Source: Aphodocola sp964407685 (GTDB taxonomy: Bacteria > Bacillota_I > Bacilli_A > RF39 > UBA660). From it: a stretch of 64,000 nt of DNA. The position numbers were made by a program, and so were the translations under genes. The stretch spans positions 1 through 64,000 of the forward strand of contig CAYOWI010000002.1 in assembly GCA_964407685.1 (NCBI GenBank), in the 5' to 3' direction. Position 1 is the first letter of the stretch. Each line of letters begins with the position of its first letter. The notes under the pieces are model-generated. The model saw only the letters and a list, made by a program, of their open reading frames with translations. It was not told the origin of the DNA and did not search any database. Below, piece after piece: positions 16,949-26,014 of the stretch.

Positions 16949-17947
16949 CTACCTTTCTATATTATTTTTAATGAAGTTAAGCAGTGTTACTACTCTTTCG
17001 TAGTCCATTCTCTTAGGTCCTACTATTGCAATAGTTCCTTCTTCCCCATTTAAACAATATTTAGTCTTAATAACTGATACGTCATCGTCAAAGTTATTCT
17101 CATGACCGATATATACGTTAATATCATTATCATCAGCCTCAATTTTTCTTACCATGCTATCATCATCAAACTTGTTTAAGATTTCCTTTATTTTAGAAAC
17201 GTTATCAAATTCTCTATAATCAAGTAATTTTGTTCTTCCTGCCATATGCATATGACTCCTAAAAGAAAACTCATTAAAAGCATTATAAAATGCTTGGTAT
17301 AAAGTTTCGTGAGACTTAACATAATTACCGATTATTGGTTTGATTTCAAATTCTAGTTTAGCACTTACCTCATCAAGTGGTGTTCCAACAAGAAGCTTAT
17401 TAATTAACTCAACTACCTTTTTAATTTCAGAAGGATTTACGCTTTTTCCAACATTAAGTTCCTTGTGTTCGATGTGTCCTTTATCAGTTATTACAATCGC
17501 AATAACTTTATTATCATCAAACGGAACTACTTCTACTTGTTTAAGCTTATTATAAGAACTACTTGATCCTAAAACAACCGAAGTACAATTAGTTATCTCA
17601 GATATTATTTCCATACTTTTGGTTATTACGTCTGATAAAACAAGTTGTTTATTATCAAATATCCTTTGAAGTTTAAGTACGTCCTCACCTGTCATTTCCC
17701 TTGGCTTCATTAGATTATCTACGTAATATCTATATCCTGCTTCACTTGGAATTCTACCACTAGACGTATGGGTTTTTTCTAAATATCCTACGTCTTCTAA
17801 GTATGCCATCTCGTTTCTTATCGTTGCCGATGAACAATTAAGTTCATCACATAAACCAGATGATCCAACTGGATTAGCAGTTTTAATATACTCTTCTACA
17901 ATAAGTTTAAGAAGCTTACGTTGTCTTTCGCTTAACAAATCTACCAC
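16949..17947 (-). CDS. hrcA: Heat-inducible repressor HrcA
   Basis: 332 residues. The N-terminal winged helix (LSERQRKLLKLIVEEYIKTANPVGS, then SSATIRNEMAYLE) reads the CIRCE operator, and a GAF-like dimerisation domain with the family's C-terminal GPKRMDYERVV follows. It represses its own operon and needs GroEL to fold in known species. The start is at 17947, after AAGGTGG. A CIRCE copy lies 40-65 bp upstream, overlapping the promoter, so autoregulation is expected. Confidence 0.97.
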   Translation of the reverse strand: MVDLLSERQRKLLKLIVEEYIKTANPVGSSGLCDELNCSSATIRNEMAYLEDVGYLEKTHTSSGRIPSEAGYRYYVDNLMKPREMTGEDVLKLQRIFDNKQLVLSDVITKSMEIISEITNCTSVVLGSSSSYNKLKQVEVVPFDDNKVIAIVITDKGHIEHKELNVGKSVNPSEIKKVVELINKLLVGTPLDEVSAKLEFEIKPIIGNYVKSHETLYQAFYNAFNEFSFRSHMHMAGRTKLLDYREFDNVSKIKEILNKFDDDSMVRKIEADDNDINVYIGHENNFDDDVSVIKTKYCLNGEEGTIAIVGPKRMDYERVVTLLNFIKNNIER

Positions 17948-17970
17948 CTTCTTTTTTGTAGTCTAACAGT

Positions 17971-18013
17971 ATTATAATATGACACTTTAGCAATGTCAAT
18001 ACATGAGTGCTAA
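17971..18013 (-). promoter_or_regulatory. CIRCE operator and promoter of the hrcA operon
   Basis: The promoter is a perfect sigma-A consensus on the minus strand: TTGACA (17999-17994), 17 bases, TATAAT (17976-17971). The CIRCE repeat GAGTGCTAA (18005-18013) is intact. Its partner nine bases away is TTAGCAATG (17987-17995), matching the consensus at seven of nine positions. The operator overlaps the -35 box, so bound HrcA would block polymerase. Confidence 0.93.
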
Positions 18014-18038
18014 AAAATAATTAAAATTTATTAAAAAA

Positions 18039-18060
18039 GAAACTTACGTAAATAAGTTTC
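18039..18060 (-). terminator. Terminator after the helical solenoid gene
   Basis: Hairpin GAAACTTA/TAAGTTTC followed on the minus strand by a run of T. It separates the 18068-19777 gene from the hrcA promoter. Confidence 0.85.
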
Positions 18061-18067
18061 AACTATT

Positions 18068-19777
18068 TTATTTATTGTTTGTATTTTTAAATTTTTTTGT
18101 CTTAATATAAGTTCTATCATTGATGTCAATTCCTGGAAATTCTTTATCTAATTCTTTAACACCCTTAATAGCTTTTACATCAGAATCCTTATATACCTCT
18201 TCAAAAGGCTCATAATTATTATTGTCTTGTAAAACTCGCCTTAGGCTCTCCATAGGATTAGAACTTAGTTCGTAATCTCTACTACTAATTAAACTTTTAA
18301 TCGCAGGTAAATTATTCACATTTATGTTTCCATTTAATATATCAATTAAATTACCAATTAAATTTATATCTATTTCCTCAATTATGTCTACTAATATTTC
18401 TGCAGACTTAATATCTAATATAACAATCATGTTAATTATCTCTAAAATCTTATCATCAATTTGAATTTGAAACTCTTTTTTTCTATCTCTTTTAAGTAAT
18501 CTAGTTACTAAAAGTATTTTTTTATGTTCTTTAATATTTTTAAGGCTTTCTAATATATTGCTTAATTTATCTTCCTTGTGCTGCATACCAAAAGTTTTAA
18601 CTATCTCATACGTTTCTACCGGAAATTTAGCTTGCCCAATTGCCCCAATCCAATTAGTAACTTCAAATCCTAAGCTTTGTTCATACTGAATCATCTTTTC
18701 TATAATGCCCAGGTTCTCGTAATCTTTAATACTAAAAATATCTCTTACTTTATTTATGATAGTTTCAATTGGAGTTTCTTTTTTATTCATTATTAACCTA
18801 GTAGCTACCTCCATATAGCGCGCATTATTATTCTCGTAAAAAAGTTTCATAAGTTCTAATACATATTCTTTTTTTAAATGTGCAAAGGTAAAAAATACAT
18901 ACTTCAAATAATTTGAAAAATCTGATGTAGCAATCATTTCGAGTACCTCTAAAAAGCAGTCTCTTCTTACTATTGTTGGTTTATCAAACAAACCAAGTAT
19001 GTCTTGAACATTATTTAAAGTTTTAGAACGATACACAATTTCTACTATATCTTTAGTATTATTACTTGCAAGAACATTTTTATTTTCTAAAAGAGATTCA
19101 ATTATCGGATCAAGTGAATCGTTTTTAGCGTTTGAAATTATTTTGCATATATCAAAAGAAATATTTTTAATTAATAAAGTCTCATTAATAGCGACCCTAC
19201 ATATAAATTCTTTTTTAGCATCCGATAATTCCTTTTTTAATAAGTTTAATATCTCAAATAAATATTTTATATTAAAATACTTATTTGGCATTTCTTTAAC
19301 AAGCTTTTCAAAATAAAAACTATTATTTATATCATTATTATCTAAAACGTAATTCAAAATTTTTACATAATCATCCGAGCTAAGATCTTTGCCTTTAAAA
19401 TTTATAAAAATATTATGAAGTATATTAGCGGATCTGCCATCTTTATAAGCACTTAAAATATCTTTTAACTTATCACTATTTCTTAGTTCGTTACTTTCTA
19501 AAACAGTTAAAACATATTCTTCAAAAAAAATAATATCTTCATTAGTAGCCATAGCACTCAAAGATTCGATAACAAGCTTTTGATTTGGTATTTTAGCTAA
19601 TATAAAGTTATCATTTTTAACCAGTCTTTCTAAAGTATCTTGCTTTATTTTTGAATTAATGATTAAGCTTAACACTTCATCATTTACTTTCATTAACTTA
19701 CTAATTAAATCGTAAGAAATTTTCTTTGTTTTTCTATTATATTTTTTGCTTAATGCAAGCAATAAATCTGATTTCAT
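18068..19777 (-). CDS. Hypothetical helical solenoid protein
   Basis: 569 residues, no family recognised. Nearly all of it is predicted as short amphipathic helices in pairs of about 30-40 residues, rich in Leu, Ile, Lys and Asp, which resembles a HEAT/ARM-like solenoid used for protein binding. There is no signal peptide or membrane segment. I prefer ATG 19777 (AAGGTGG eight bases upstream) over the earlier GTG at 19789, which has no room for a ribosome site. It is the last gene of the lepA-hemW-19847 direction, separated from the next gene upstream by a terminator. Confidence 0.75.
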   Translation of the reverse strand: MKSDLLLALSKKYNRKTKKISYDLISKLMKVNDEVLSLIINSKIKQDTLERLVKNDNFILAKIPNQKLVIESLSAMATNEDIIFFEEYVLTVLESNELRNSDKLKDILSAYKDGRSANILHNIFINFKGKDLSSDDYVKILNYVLDNNDINNSFYFEKLVKEMPNKYFNIKYLFEILNLLKKELSDAKKEFICRVAINETLLIKNISFDICKIISNAKNDSLDPIIESLLENKNVLASNNTKDIVEIVYRSKTLNNVQDILGLFDKPTIVRRDCFLEVLEMIATSDFSNYLKYVFFTFAHLKKEYVLELMKLFYENNNARYMEVATRLIMNKKETPIETIINKVRDIFSIKDYENLGIIEKMIQYEQSLGFEVTNWIGAIGQAKFPVETYEIVKTFGMQHKEDKLSNILESLKNIKEHKKILLVTRLLKRDRKKEFQIQIDDKILEIINMIVILDIKSAEILVDIIEEIDINLIGNLIDILNGNINVNNLPAIKSLISSRDYELSSNPMESLRRVLQDNNNYEPFEEVYKDSDVKAIKGVKELDKEFPGIDINDRTYIKTKKFKNTNNK

Positions 19778-19824
19778 CTCCAAAACCACCTTCCCTAATT
19801 CAATTATAATTTAATAAATTAAAA

Positions 19825-19847
19825 ATAGCAACCAAATATGTTGCTAT
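19825..19847 (-). terminator. Terminator after the acidic membrane protein gene
   Basis: Hairpin ATAGCAAC/GTTGCTAT with a seven-base loop and T5 on the minus strand, at the stop codon of the 19847-20263 gene. Confidence 0.85.
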
Positions 19848-20263
19848 CACTTAATAAAACTTAAAACTTTTTCTATTCCTATTAAGTATATAACTAATGC
19901 CGCGATATCTATTACTAAAAGAACTGAAAGAAAAATTATTAAAGGAACATTATTTTTTTTAGGTTTTTCATTTAAGTTTTGCTCTACTGTTTCATAACCT
20001 TTTTGTTCCTCATTTGACTCATTATCTTTAATTACGTCTATTTTTTCTTCATTATTCTCATTTATAATCTCACTAGTTTGAACCTCAACGTTTTCTTTAA
20101 TTTCATCATTATCATTAACGGTTACATCTTCTAAGCTAGATGGTTGACTAATTATAGCATCTTCAATTTTTTTATCCGGAGTGATTTCTGGTGATAAAGC
20201 ATCACTATTTTCAACTTCGCTTAATTCTTCTAATACCTCTTCTTTAATTTCGTTAGTATCCAT
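19847..20263 (-). CDS. Acidic tail-anchored membrane protein
   Basis: 138 residues, not recognised. The first 105 are Glu/Asp/Asn-rich and probably disordered. They are followed by KPKKN and one membrane helix (about 112-133, VPLIIFLSVLLVIDIAALVIY), with only a few residues after it. The topology would be a cytoplasmic acidic domain anchored by a C-terminal helix, judging by the lysines before the helix. The start ATG at 20263 has GGAGGTAGG upstream. It follows hemW by 45 bp and is likely in the same transcript. Confidence 0.72.
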   Translation of the reverse strand: MDTNEIKEEVLEELSEVENSDALSPEITPDKKIEDAIISQPSSLEDVTVNDNDEIKENVEVQTSEIINENNEEKIDVIKDNESNEEQKGYETVEQNLNEKPKKNNVPLIIFLSVLLVIDIAALVIYLIGIEKVLSFIK

Positions 20264-20308
20264 TTGCCTACCTCCATATTATATAGATATTATACATTAT
20301 TTTTAAAT

Positions 20309-21421
20309 TTAGTTCAATAAGCATTCATCAAATAATCTTAATATTATCTCATTTGAAATAAACAAATGTTTTTCTGGTATAAAAATATTGCTTTTATTTT
20401 CAATTAAAAGGCCTTTTTTTATTAATCCTTTTATATCAAATGCATCTTTTAATTGCATACCAAACTTATTAGCGAAGTTTGCTTTATTTATTCCATCTAT
20501 TTTTCTAAGGCCTAGCATGACCTCATCTTTTATCATTTGACTTTTATCAATATTTTCTTCATAAATCAAACGCTTGCCATTTATGTAATTTATAATACTT
20601 TTAGTATTATCATATCTAACATTATTTATAAAGCCAGAGGCTCCTGCTCCAAAGCCGTAATACTGTTCATTATTCCAATATGTTAAATTATGTTTAGAAG
20701 AAAATCCATCTTTAGAAAAATTGCTTAATTCATAATGATTATATCCGTTATCTTTTAATTTACTAACTATTTTATAATACATTTTGTTTTGTATATCTTC
20801 ATCTAATTCTTTTATATTACTTAACCCTAATTTGGTATGCTCTTCAATAATTAAAGCGTACGTACTAATATGTTTTACATCTAAATCTATAAAGGTAATT
20901 AAATCACTTTCTAAATCTTTAGTGCTTTCTTGCGGTAGTGCATACATTAAATCAATGTTAATGTTATCAAAGTATTTTTTTGATAAATTAATAATATCTA
21001 TCATTTCTTTTTTATTTATTTTTCTATTTAAAATATTTTGATATTTTTCGTTAAAGGTTTGAATACCTATACTTAATCTATTTACCCTATTTTCTTTTAA
21101 TAATAAAAGTAATTCTTCTGTGATATCATCATAATTACATTCGAAGGTAAACTCATAATCTTTTGATAACTTAAATATTTTTAAAATACTAAACAATTTA
21201 TTTAAATTAGATTTTGATAAAAAGCTTGGAGTTCCACCACCTATGTATAATGTATCTAGTGTTTCTCCTTTATAACTAGTTTCAATTTCCTTTTCTAATG
21301 AACTTAGATAATCATTTACTGTGTTTTCATCATAAAAGTTTTTACAAAAATCACAATACGTACATATATTTTTACAAAACGGGATATGTATGTACGCTGA
21401 TTTTACTGTAGTACCTTGCAT
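20309..21421 (-). CDS. hemW: Radical SAM protein HemW (heme chaperone)
   Basis: 370 residues. The radical-SAM cluster motif of the HemN/HemW group is CKNICTYCDF (CxxxCxxC, about 16-23), followed by YIGGGTPSFLS and the HemW-type C-terminal helix-turn-helix-like domain. HemW lacks the extra N-terminal cysteine and trip-wire of HemN coproporphyrinogen dehydrogenase and delivers heme instead; that role is taken from family knowledge. The start at 21421 has AAAGGA upstream and overlaps the end of the preceding gene by 19 bases. The lepA-(257 aa)-hemW order keeps the lepA-hemN neighbourhood known from Bacillus. Confidence 0.94.
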   Translation of the reverse strand: MQGTTVKSAYIHIPFCKNICTYCDFCKNFYDENTVNDYLSSLEKEIETSYKGETLDTLYIGGGTPSFLSKSNLNKLFSILKIFKLSKDYEFTFECNYDDITEELLLLLKENRVNRLSIGIQTFNEKYQNILNRKINKKEMIDIINLSKKYFDNINIDLMYALPQESTKDLESDLITFIDLDVKHISTYALIIEEHTKLGLSNIKELDEDIQNKMYYKIVSKLKDNGYNHYELSNFSKDGFSSKHNLTYWNNEQYYGFGAGASGFINNVRYDNTKSIINYINGKRLIYEENIDKSQMIKDEVMLGLRKIDGINKANFANKFGMQLKDAFDIKGLIKKGLLIENKSNIFIPEKHLFISNEIILRLFDECLLN

Positions 21422-22176
21422 ATAGTCCTTTCTTTCTTTGGATTTATAAAATTATCATTAACCACACTAGCAATATAATCTAAGTCATCTAATTTTTCTT
21501 CTGGAATCCAAAGTTCAATATCATTTACATATATAGGATTAGTTACCGTACCATCTGGCAAAATTTTAAAATACAAATCATATGATGGCATATACTCTCC
21601 ATCCATATAATATACATCTTCGTTTGAATTAGAGTACGTAAAACCTACATTAACAACACCAAATGTTTTTATTTCTCCGTCCTTTTCGTCAACTTCTAGT
21701 ATCTTATCAAATTTAATATTTGATAACTTAACATTACTTACATCTAAAATAGCATATTTATTATCAATTATAACAATTGCTTTTTCATCACTTAAATCAT
21801 CATAACCATCAAACTTCATTATCACGTTTAGTAATTGAAATTTAGTTTTACCAACCCAAATATCCGTCGTATTTTCAAGATCGGCTAAATAAAATTTTTG
21901 CTTTCCATTATCTTTTGTTTCACATATCGCTTTTTTGTTTTTAAATATAGTAATTGATTTTAAATCATCTTTAGATACATCAAGTGGTTTTACAATTTTA
22001 TAATTACTATCGATTATACCACTTACATAGCCTATTTCTTCTATTTTAAATTTTATAGCGGCATATCCATCAATGAAATTAATGTTTTCATCTTTAATTT
22101 CTACTTCTATATAGTTATTATCTACATCAAGAAAAATTATTAACGCTCCATTTTTATGTGTAACATGGGTTTTCAT
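21403..22176 (-). CDS. Hypothetical beta-rich protein between lepA and hemW
   Basis: 257 residues, no family recognised. It has no signal peptide or membrane segment. The sequence is rich in alternating hydrophobic and charged positions typical of beta-strands, with repeating phrases such as GIIDSNYKIVKPLDV, KAIVIIDNKYAILDV and YFKILPDGTVTNPI that resemble WG-repeat or propeller-like blades; this fold is a guess. Its ATG overlaps the lepA stop by one base (TAATG) and its end overlaps hemW, so translation of the three is coupled. Confidence 0.78.
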   Translation of the reverse strand: MKTHVTHKNGALIIFLDVDNNYIEVEIKDENINFIDGYAAIKFKIEEIGYVSGIIDSNYKIVKPLDVSKDDLKSITIFKNKKAICETKDNGKQKFYLADLENTTDIWVGKTKFQLLNVIMKFDGYDDLSDEKAIVIIDNKYAILDVSNVKLSNIKFDKILEVDEKDGEIKTFGVVNVGFTYSNSNEDVYYMDGEYMPSYDLYFKILPDGTVTNPIYVNDIELWIPEEKLDDLDYIASVVNDNFINPKKERTICKVLQ

Positions 22177-23972
22177 TATTCATCACCTACACTTAAAACT
22201 GATAAAAATGCTTCTTGTGGTATTTCTACGTTACCTACCCGTTTCATTCTTTTTTTGCCTTCTTTTTGTTTTTCTAAAAGTTTTCTTTTTCTAGAAACAT
22301 CTCCACCATAACATTTTGCAAGTACGTTTTTTTTCATCGCTTTAATATCACTTCTAGCAATTACTTTAGTACCTATTACCGCTTGAATAGGAACTTCAAA
22401 TAATTGTCTAGGAATTAATTTTTTTAAGTTTTCTACCACCATCTTACCCCTTTGATAAGCAAAATCTTTATGCGTTATAATTGATAAAGCATCAACCGCT
22501 TCACCATTTATTAAGATATCCATTTTAACTAAGTTACTGGGTTTATAACCAATCACCTCGTAATCAAATGAAGCATAACCTTTAGTAAAACTCTTTAATT
22601 TATCAAAGAAGTCATAAACAACTTCAGAAAGTGGTATTTCATAGTGAATGTTTACTCTAGTAGTATTAATGTAATCCATGTTTATATAAGAACCACGTTT
22701 ATTTTGACAAAGTTCCATAACAGGACCAATAAACTCACTTGGAACAAAGATATTTGTCTTTATGTAAGGCTCTTTTATCTCTTTTATTAATTGTCTTTCA
22801 GACATCTTATTTGGATTATCAACTAATATTTTTTCTTCGTTTGTTTTAATTACTTCATAAACTACCGAAGGAGAGGTTGCAATAATATCTATTTTAAACT
22901 CTCTTTCAATTCTCTCTTGGGTTACATCCATGTGAAGCATCCCTAAAAAGCCACATCTAAAACCAAATCCTAATGCAGTAGAGGTCTCTGGTTCAAATGT
23001 AAGAGCTGCATCATTTAACTTTAGTTTTTCTAAAGCATCCCTAAGATCAGTGTATTTATTTGACTCGATTGGATAAAGGCCACAGAAAACCATTGGTTTC
23101 ATAGGTTTATAACCAGGAAGTAATTCTCCTGGATTTTTGGCAAGTGTTATTGTATCTCCTACTTTTATATCACTAACGCTTTTAATAGAAGCACATAAAT
23201 ACCCAACTTCCCCAGCGGATAATGTATCAACCTTTCTTTCCTTAGGGTCATGTTTTCCAAGTTCTACTACTTCATACTCCATTCCGGTCGAAACCATTTT
23301 AATCTTATCACCAACGGATACTTTACCATTTATTATTCTAGTCCATATAATTGCACCCCTATAAGATTCATAAAAGCTATCAAATATAAGTGCTTGTAAC
23401 TTATCGGTGTCATCCATTTTAGGACTTGGTATTCTATCTACTATAGCATCTAATAGTTCTTCTATTCCAACACCTGTTTTAGCACTAGTTAGTATTATTT
23501 CTTCTTTTCTAAAACCAAAGGTATCAACTATTTCTTTTTTTACCTTTTCTATATCAGCATTAGGTAAATCTATCTTATTAATAATTGGTATTATTGTTAA
23601 GTTATTTTCCATAGCAAGATAAAGGTTAGCAAGTGTTTGTGCTTCTATTCCTTGAGCCGCATCAACAACGAGTATTGCTCCTTCACAAGCTGCTAGCGAT
23701 CTTGATACCTCATATGAGAAGTCTACGTGACCAGGTGTATCAATTAAATGAAATAAATATTCTTCATTATCTTTTTTATATTTTAGCTCAATAGCATTTA
23801 GTTTTATCGTTATACCACGTTCTCTTTCTAAATCCATTGAATCTAAAAGTTGTTCTTTAAGCTCCCTTTTAGTTACCGCACCTGTTTTTTCCATTATTCT
23901 ATCAGCAAGCGTAGACTTACCATGGTCTATATGTGCGATAATACTAAAGTTTCTTATGTTTTCTTTTTTCAT
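22176..23972 (-). CDS. lepA: Elongation factor 4 (LepA)
   Basis: 598 residues, a ribosome-bound GTPase. G1 is AHIDHGKST, the switch region RERGITIK, G3 DTPGHVDF and G4 NKIDLP. The LepA-specific C-terminus ends KRMKRVGNVEIPQEAFLSVL. I take ATG 23972 as the start because AGGTG lies six bases upstream. The GTG at 23981 is part of that ribosome site and would add only three residues. The whole length matches the family. It heads a tightly packed operon with the 257-residue gene and hemW. Confidence 0.97.
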   Translation of the reverse strand: MKKENIRNFSIIAHIDHGKSTLADRIMEKTGAVTKRELKEQLLDSMDLERERGITIKLNAIELKYKKDNEEYLFHLIDTPGHVDFSYEVSRSLAACEGAILVVDAAQGIEAQTLANLYLAMENNLTIIPIINKIDLPNADIEKVKKEIVDTFGFRKEEIILTSAKTGVGIEELLDAIVDRIPSPKMDDTDKLQALIFDSFYESYRGAIIWTRIINGKVSVGDKIKMVSTGMEYEVVELGKHDPKERKVDTLSAGEVGYLCASIKSVSDIKVGDTITLAKNPGELLPGYKPMKPMVFCGLYPIESNKYTDLRDALEKLKLNDAALTFEPETSTALGFGFRCGFLGMLHMDVTQERIEREFKIDIIATSPSVVYEVIKTNEEKILVDNPNKMSERQLIKEIKEPYIKTNIFVPSEFIGPVMELCQNKRGSYINMDYINTTRVNIHYEIPLSEVVYDFFDKLKSFTKGYASFDYEVIGYKPSNLVKMDILINGEAVDALSIITHKDFAYQRGKMVVENLKKLIPRQLFEVPIQAVIGTKVIARSDIKAMKKNVLAKCYGGDVSRKRKLLEKQKEGKKRMKRVGNVEIPQEAFLSVLSVGDE

Positions 23973-24011
23973 GCAATTCACCTATTTATAATTATATCAT
24001 ACCAAAGAAAA

Positions 24012-24029
24012 AAAGTCTTTTTAGACTTT
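24012..24029 (-). terminator. Terminator after trpS
   Basis: Hairpin AAAGTCT/AGACTTT with a four-base loop and a long T run on the minus strand, about 55 bases after the trpS stop. Confidence 0.82.
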
Positions 24030-24082
24030 CTAAGCTTTTAATTTTTTTATTTATTTCTTTAATAAAATCTTTATAAATTTCA

Positions 24083-25063
24083 CTAATTATAAAAACCTAT
24101 TTTATTTTTTACAGCTTCATACTTAGCTTTAGCATACATTCTTGTCTTATTTGCTCCATCTTTTAATATTTCATCTATTTCGCTGCCATTAATGTATTTA
24201 TTATATTTTTCTTGAATCTTTTCTATTTCTCCTACTACTACGTCCGCAACAGCTTTCTTAAAAGTACCATAATTACTACCATCAAATTCTTTTTCAATTT
24301 CTTTTATTTCTTTTCCTGTTAAGGATGAATATATGTTAATTAAGTTTGATATGCCTGGTTTATTTTCTTCGTCATACCTAACAGACATTTCAGAATCAGT
24401 AGTAGCTCTCATAATTTTTTTTCTTACTACCTCTGGCTCATCAAGTAACCTTATAACCCCATTTTGATTTTCAGAGGATTTACTCATCTTTTTAGTAGGA
24501 TCTATAAGGTCCATTATCTTAGTACCAGTAGTACTTATTACAGGTTCTGGCACAACAAAGGTATTACCATATTTGTTATTAAATCTTCCTGCTATATCTC
24601 TTGCTATTTCAACGTGTTGCTTTTGATCTACTCCTACTGGCACAAAATCCGCATCATAAATTATAATATCTGATGCCATTAAAACTGGATAAGTAAATAA
24701 ACCCGCAGTAAAATTTTCTTTACCCTTGCTTTTTTCTTTAAACTGATGCATTCTAGATAACTCTCCAAAATACGTGTTACATTCTAAAACCCAAGATAAA
24801 TTAGCATGGTATTCATTCTGAGACTGAACAAATATAGTATTTTTCTTTGGATCTATCCCGCATGCTAAGTATAGTGCAATAAGACTTTTAGTGTTTTCTT
24901 TTAAGTTTAAATTTTCTCTAGGAACAGTTATAGCATGCAAGTCTGCCACAAATAAAAATGATTCATACTCATCTTGATACTTAACCATTTGCTTTATCGC
25001 TCCAATATAATTTCCTAAGGTTATAACACCCGTTGGCTGTAAGCCTGTTAACATTCTTTTCAT
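24083..25063 (-). CDS. trpS: Tryptophanyl-tRNA synthetase
   Basis: 326 residues, class I synthetase for tRNA-Trp. The TGLQPTGVITLGNYIGA block carries the HIGH-equivalent. PVGVDQKQHVEIARDIAGRFN and the signature KMSKSSENQNG follow. Length equals the bacterial norm. It is 78 bp downstream of the HD-domain gene, with no terminator between. The T-box leader at 25730-25960 has a TGG specifier, so the pair is expected to respond to uncharged tRNA-Trp. ATG 25063 has AAGGAA upstream. Confidence 0.97.
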   Translation of the reverse strand: MKRMLTGLQPTGVITLGNYIGAIKQMVKYQDEYESFLFVADLHAITVPRENLNLKENTKSLIALYLACGIDPKKNTIFVQSQNEYHANLSWVLECNTYFGELSRMHQFKEKSKGKENFTAGLFTYPVLMASDIIIYDADFVPVGVDQKQHVEIARDIAGRFNNKYGNTFVVPEPVISTTGTKIMDLIDPTKKMSKSSENQNGVIRLLDEPEVVRKKIMRATTDSEMSVRYDEENKPGISNLINIYSSLTGKEIKEIEKEFDGSNYGTFKKAVADVVVGEIEKIQEKYNKYINGSEIDEILKDGANKTRMYAKAKYEAVKNKIGFYN

Positions 25064-25141
25064 AATAAATTCCTTCTTTCTTATTAATTATTTTATTTAC
25101 TTATCCAGTTTATAATGCACCATCGTTTATCTGGCATCATT

Positions 25142-25707
25142 TTATCGCACATCCTGTACTTTTTTGTTTTCTAATTTTTTTTGAATTTCAGTAAGGTTTT
25201 TTATTATCTTTTTCGCATGAGATGGTTCATACGCACTCGCATCACAAAATTGTATTGTAAATAGTTTATTGTATAATCCAATATTTTTATTATTCACATT
25301 ATCAATATTTATTGTTGTTGCATGTTCACCAATCAAAAATAATAACTTATTTAGTTCATCATCTTTATAACCCAACATTTCTAATACTGGCTTTGACATT
25401 TTTTTGATTTTAGAGCATGTCCTTTAAAATGCCTAATATCTCCATCATCTTGATAAGAAAAAGGTTTTCCTATATCATGCAATAATAAAACTAACCTTGT
25501 TTCAAAATCCATATTACTTGATGAAATAGCCTTAATCGTATGATTCCAAACATCATATGAATGCCAAACGCTTTTTTGATCAAAGCCTTTTTCATATTCT
25601 AACGCAGGAATCATTTTAAAAATAATATTCTCATTATCCCTAATACTTTCTTCAACATTTTTAACTAACAATATATTTTTTAGTGTTTCAACATCACTCA
25701 TAATCAT
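25142..25707 (-). pseudogene. HD-domain protein split by a frameshift at an A7 run
   Basis: Two overlapping frames together encode one HD-domain protein of about 188 residues. The first frame (25707-25381) has HSYDVWNHT, LLLHDIGKPFSY and HFKGHALKSK, which closely resemble the HD part of CCA-adding enzyme and related phosphohydrolases. It then runs into CQSQY and stops. The second frame (25399-25142) starts MSKPVLEMLGYKDDE and continues the same domain. The join is a run of seven A (25405-25399 on the minus strand). One more A, or a -1 ribosomal slip on A AAA AAA, fuses them as KSKKMSKPVL. It may be an inactivated gene, a homopolymer error, or programmed slippage. It lies inside the Trp T-box operon, just upstream of trpS. 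Confidence 0.8.
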
Positions 25708-25729
25708 TTTTCCATCCTTAAATTTAAAA

Positions 25730-25960
25730 AACTCCTATCCCAACTAGGATAAGAGTTATATTCTTAAGTTTAATGCCACCTAATATGTACTATTATACAT
25801 ATGTTATAAGATAACGGTTAACTTCCGTGATAGCCTACTTATTATTTTCGGTATCCACTCACAAGTCCATTTACTAAAACTTATATATAACCTCACACCA
25901 AACGATTACTCTCTTTAATACTTATTTTAGTTACTACTCTTGCTCAACACTTTAAATATG
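25730..25960 (-). promoter_or_regulatory. T-box leader, tryptophan-specific
   Basis: On the minus strand the leader has the Stem I start TTAAAGAGAGTA, GGTGTGAGG, a TGG specifier (25869-25867) placed exactly as ATG is in the metG leader (one base before CTTGTGAG), the Stem III arm AACCGTTATC, and a reduced T-box AGGTGGCAT. The terminator hairpin AACTCTTATCC/GGATAGGAGTT with T6 follows (25757-25725). The T-box core departs from TGGNACC at its last two bases. The first gene after it is the HD-domain gene and the second is trpS. Confidence 0.85.
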
Positions 25961-25965
25961 ATTAA

Positions 25966-25994
25966 ATTATATATAATAAGTAACAATTTGTCAA
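25966..25994 (-). promoter_or_regulatory. Consensus promoter of the Trp T-box operon
   Basis: On the minus strand, TTGACA (25994-25989), 17 bases, TATAAT (25971-25966): a full sigma-A consensus directly before the T-box. Confidence 0.9.
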
Positions 25995-26014
25995 ATGATT
26001 CTTAACATATATTT

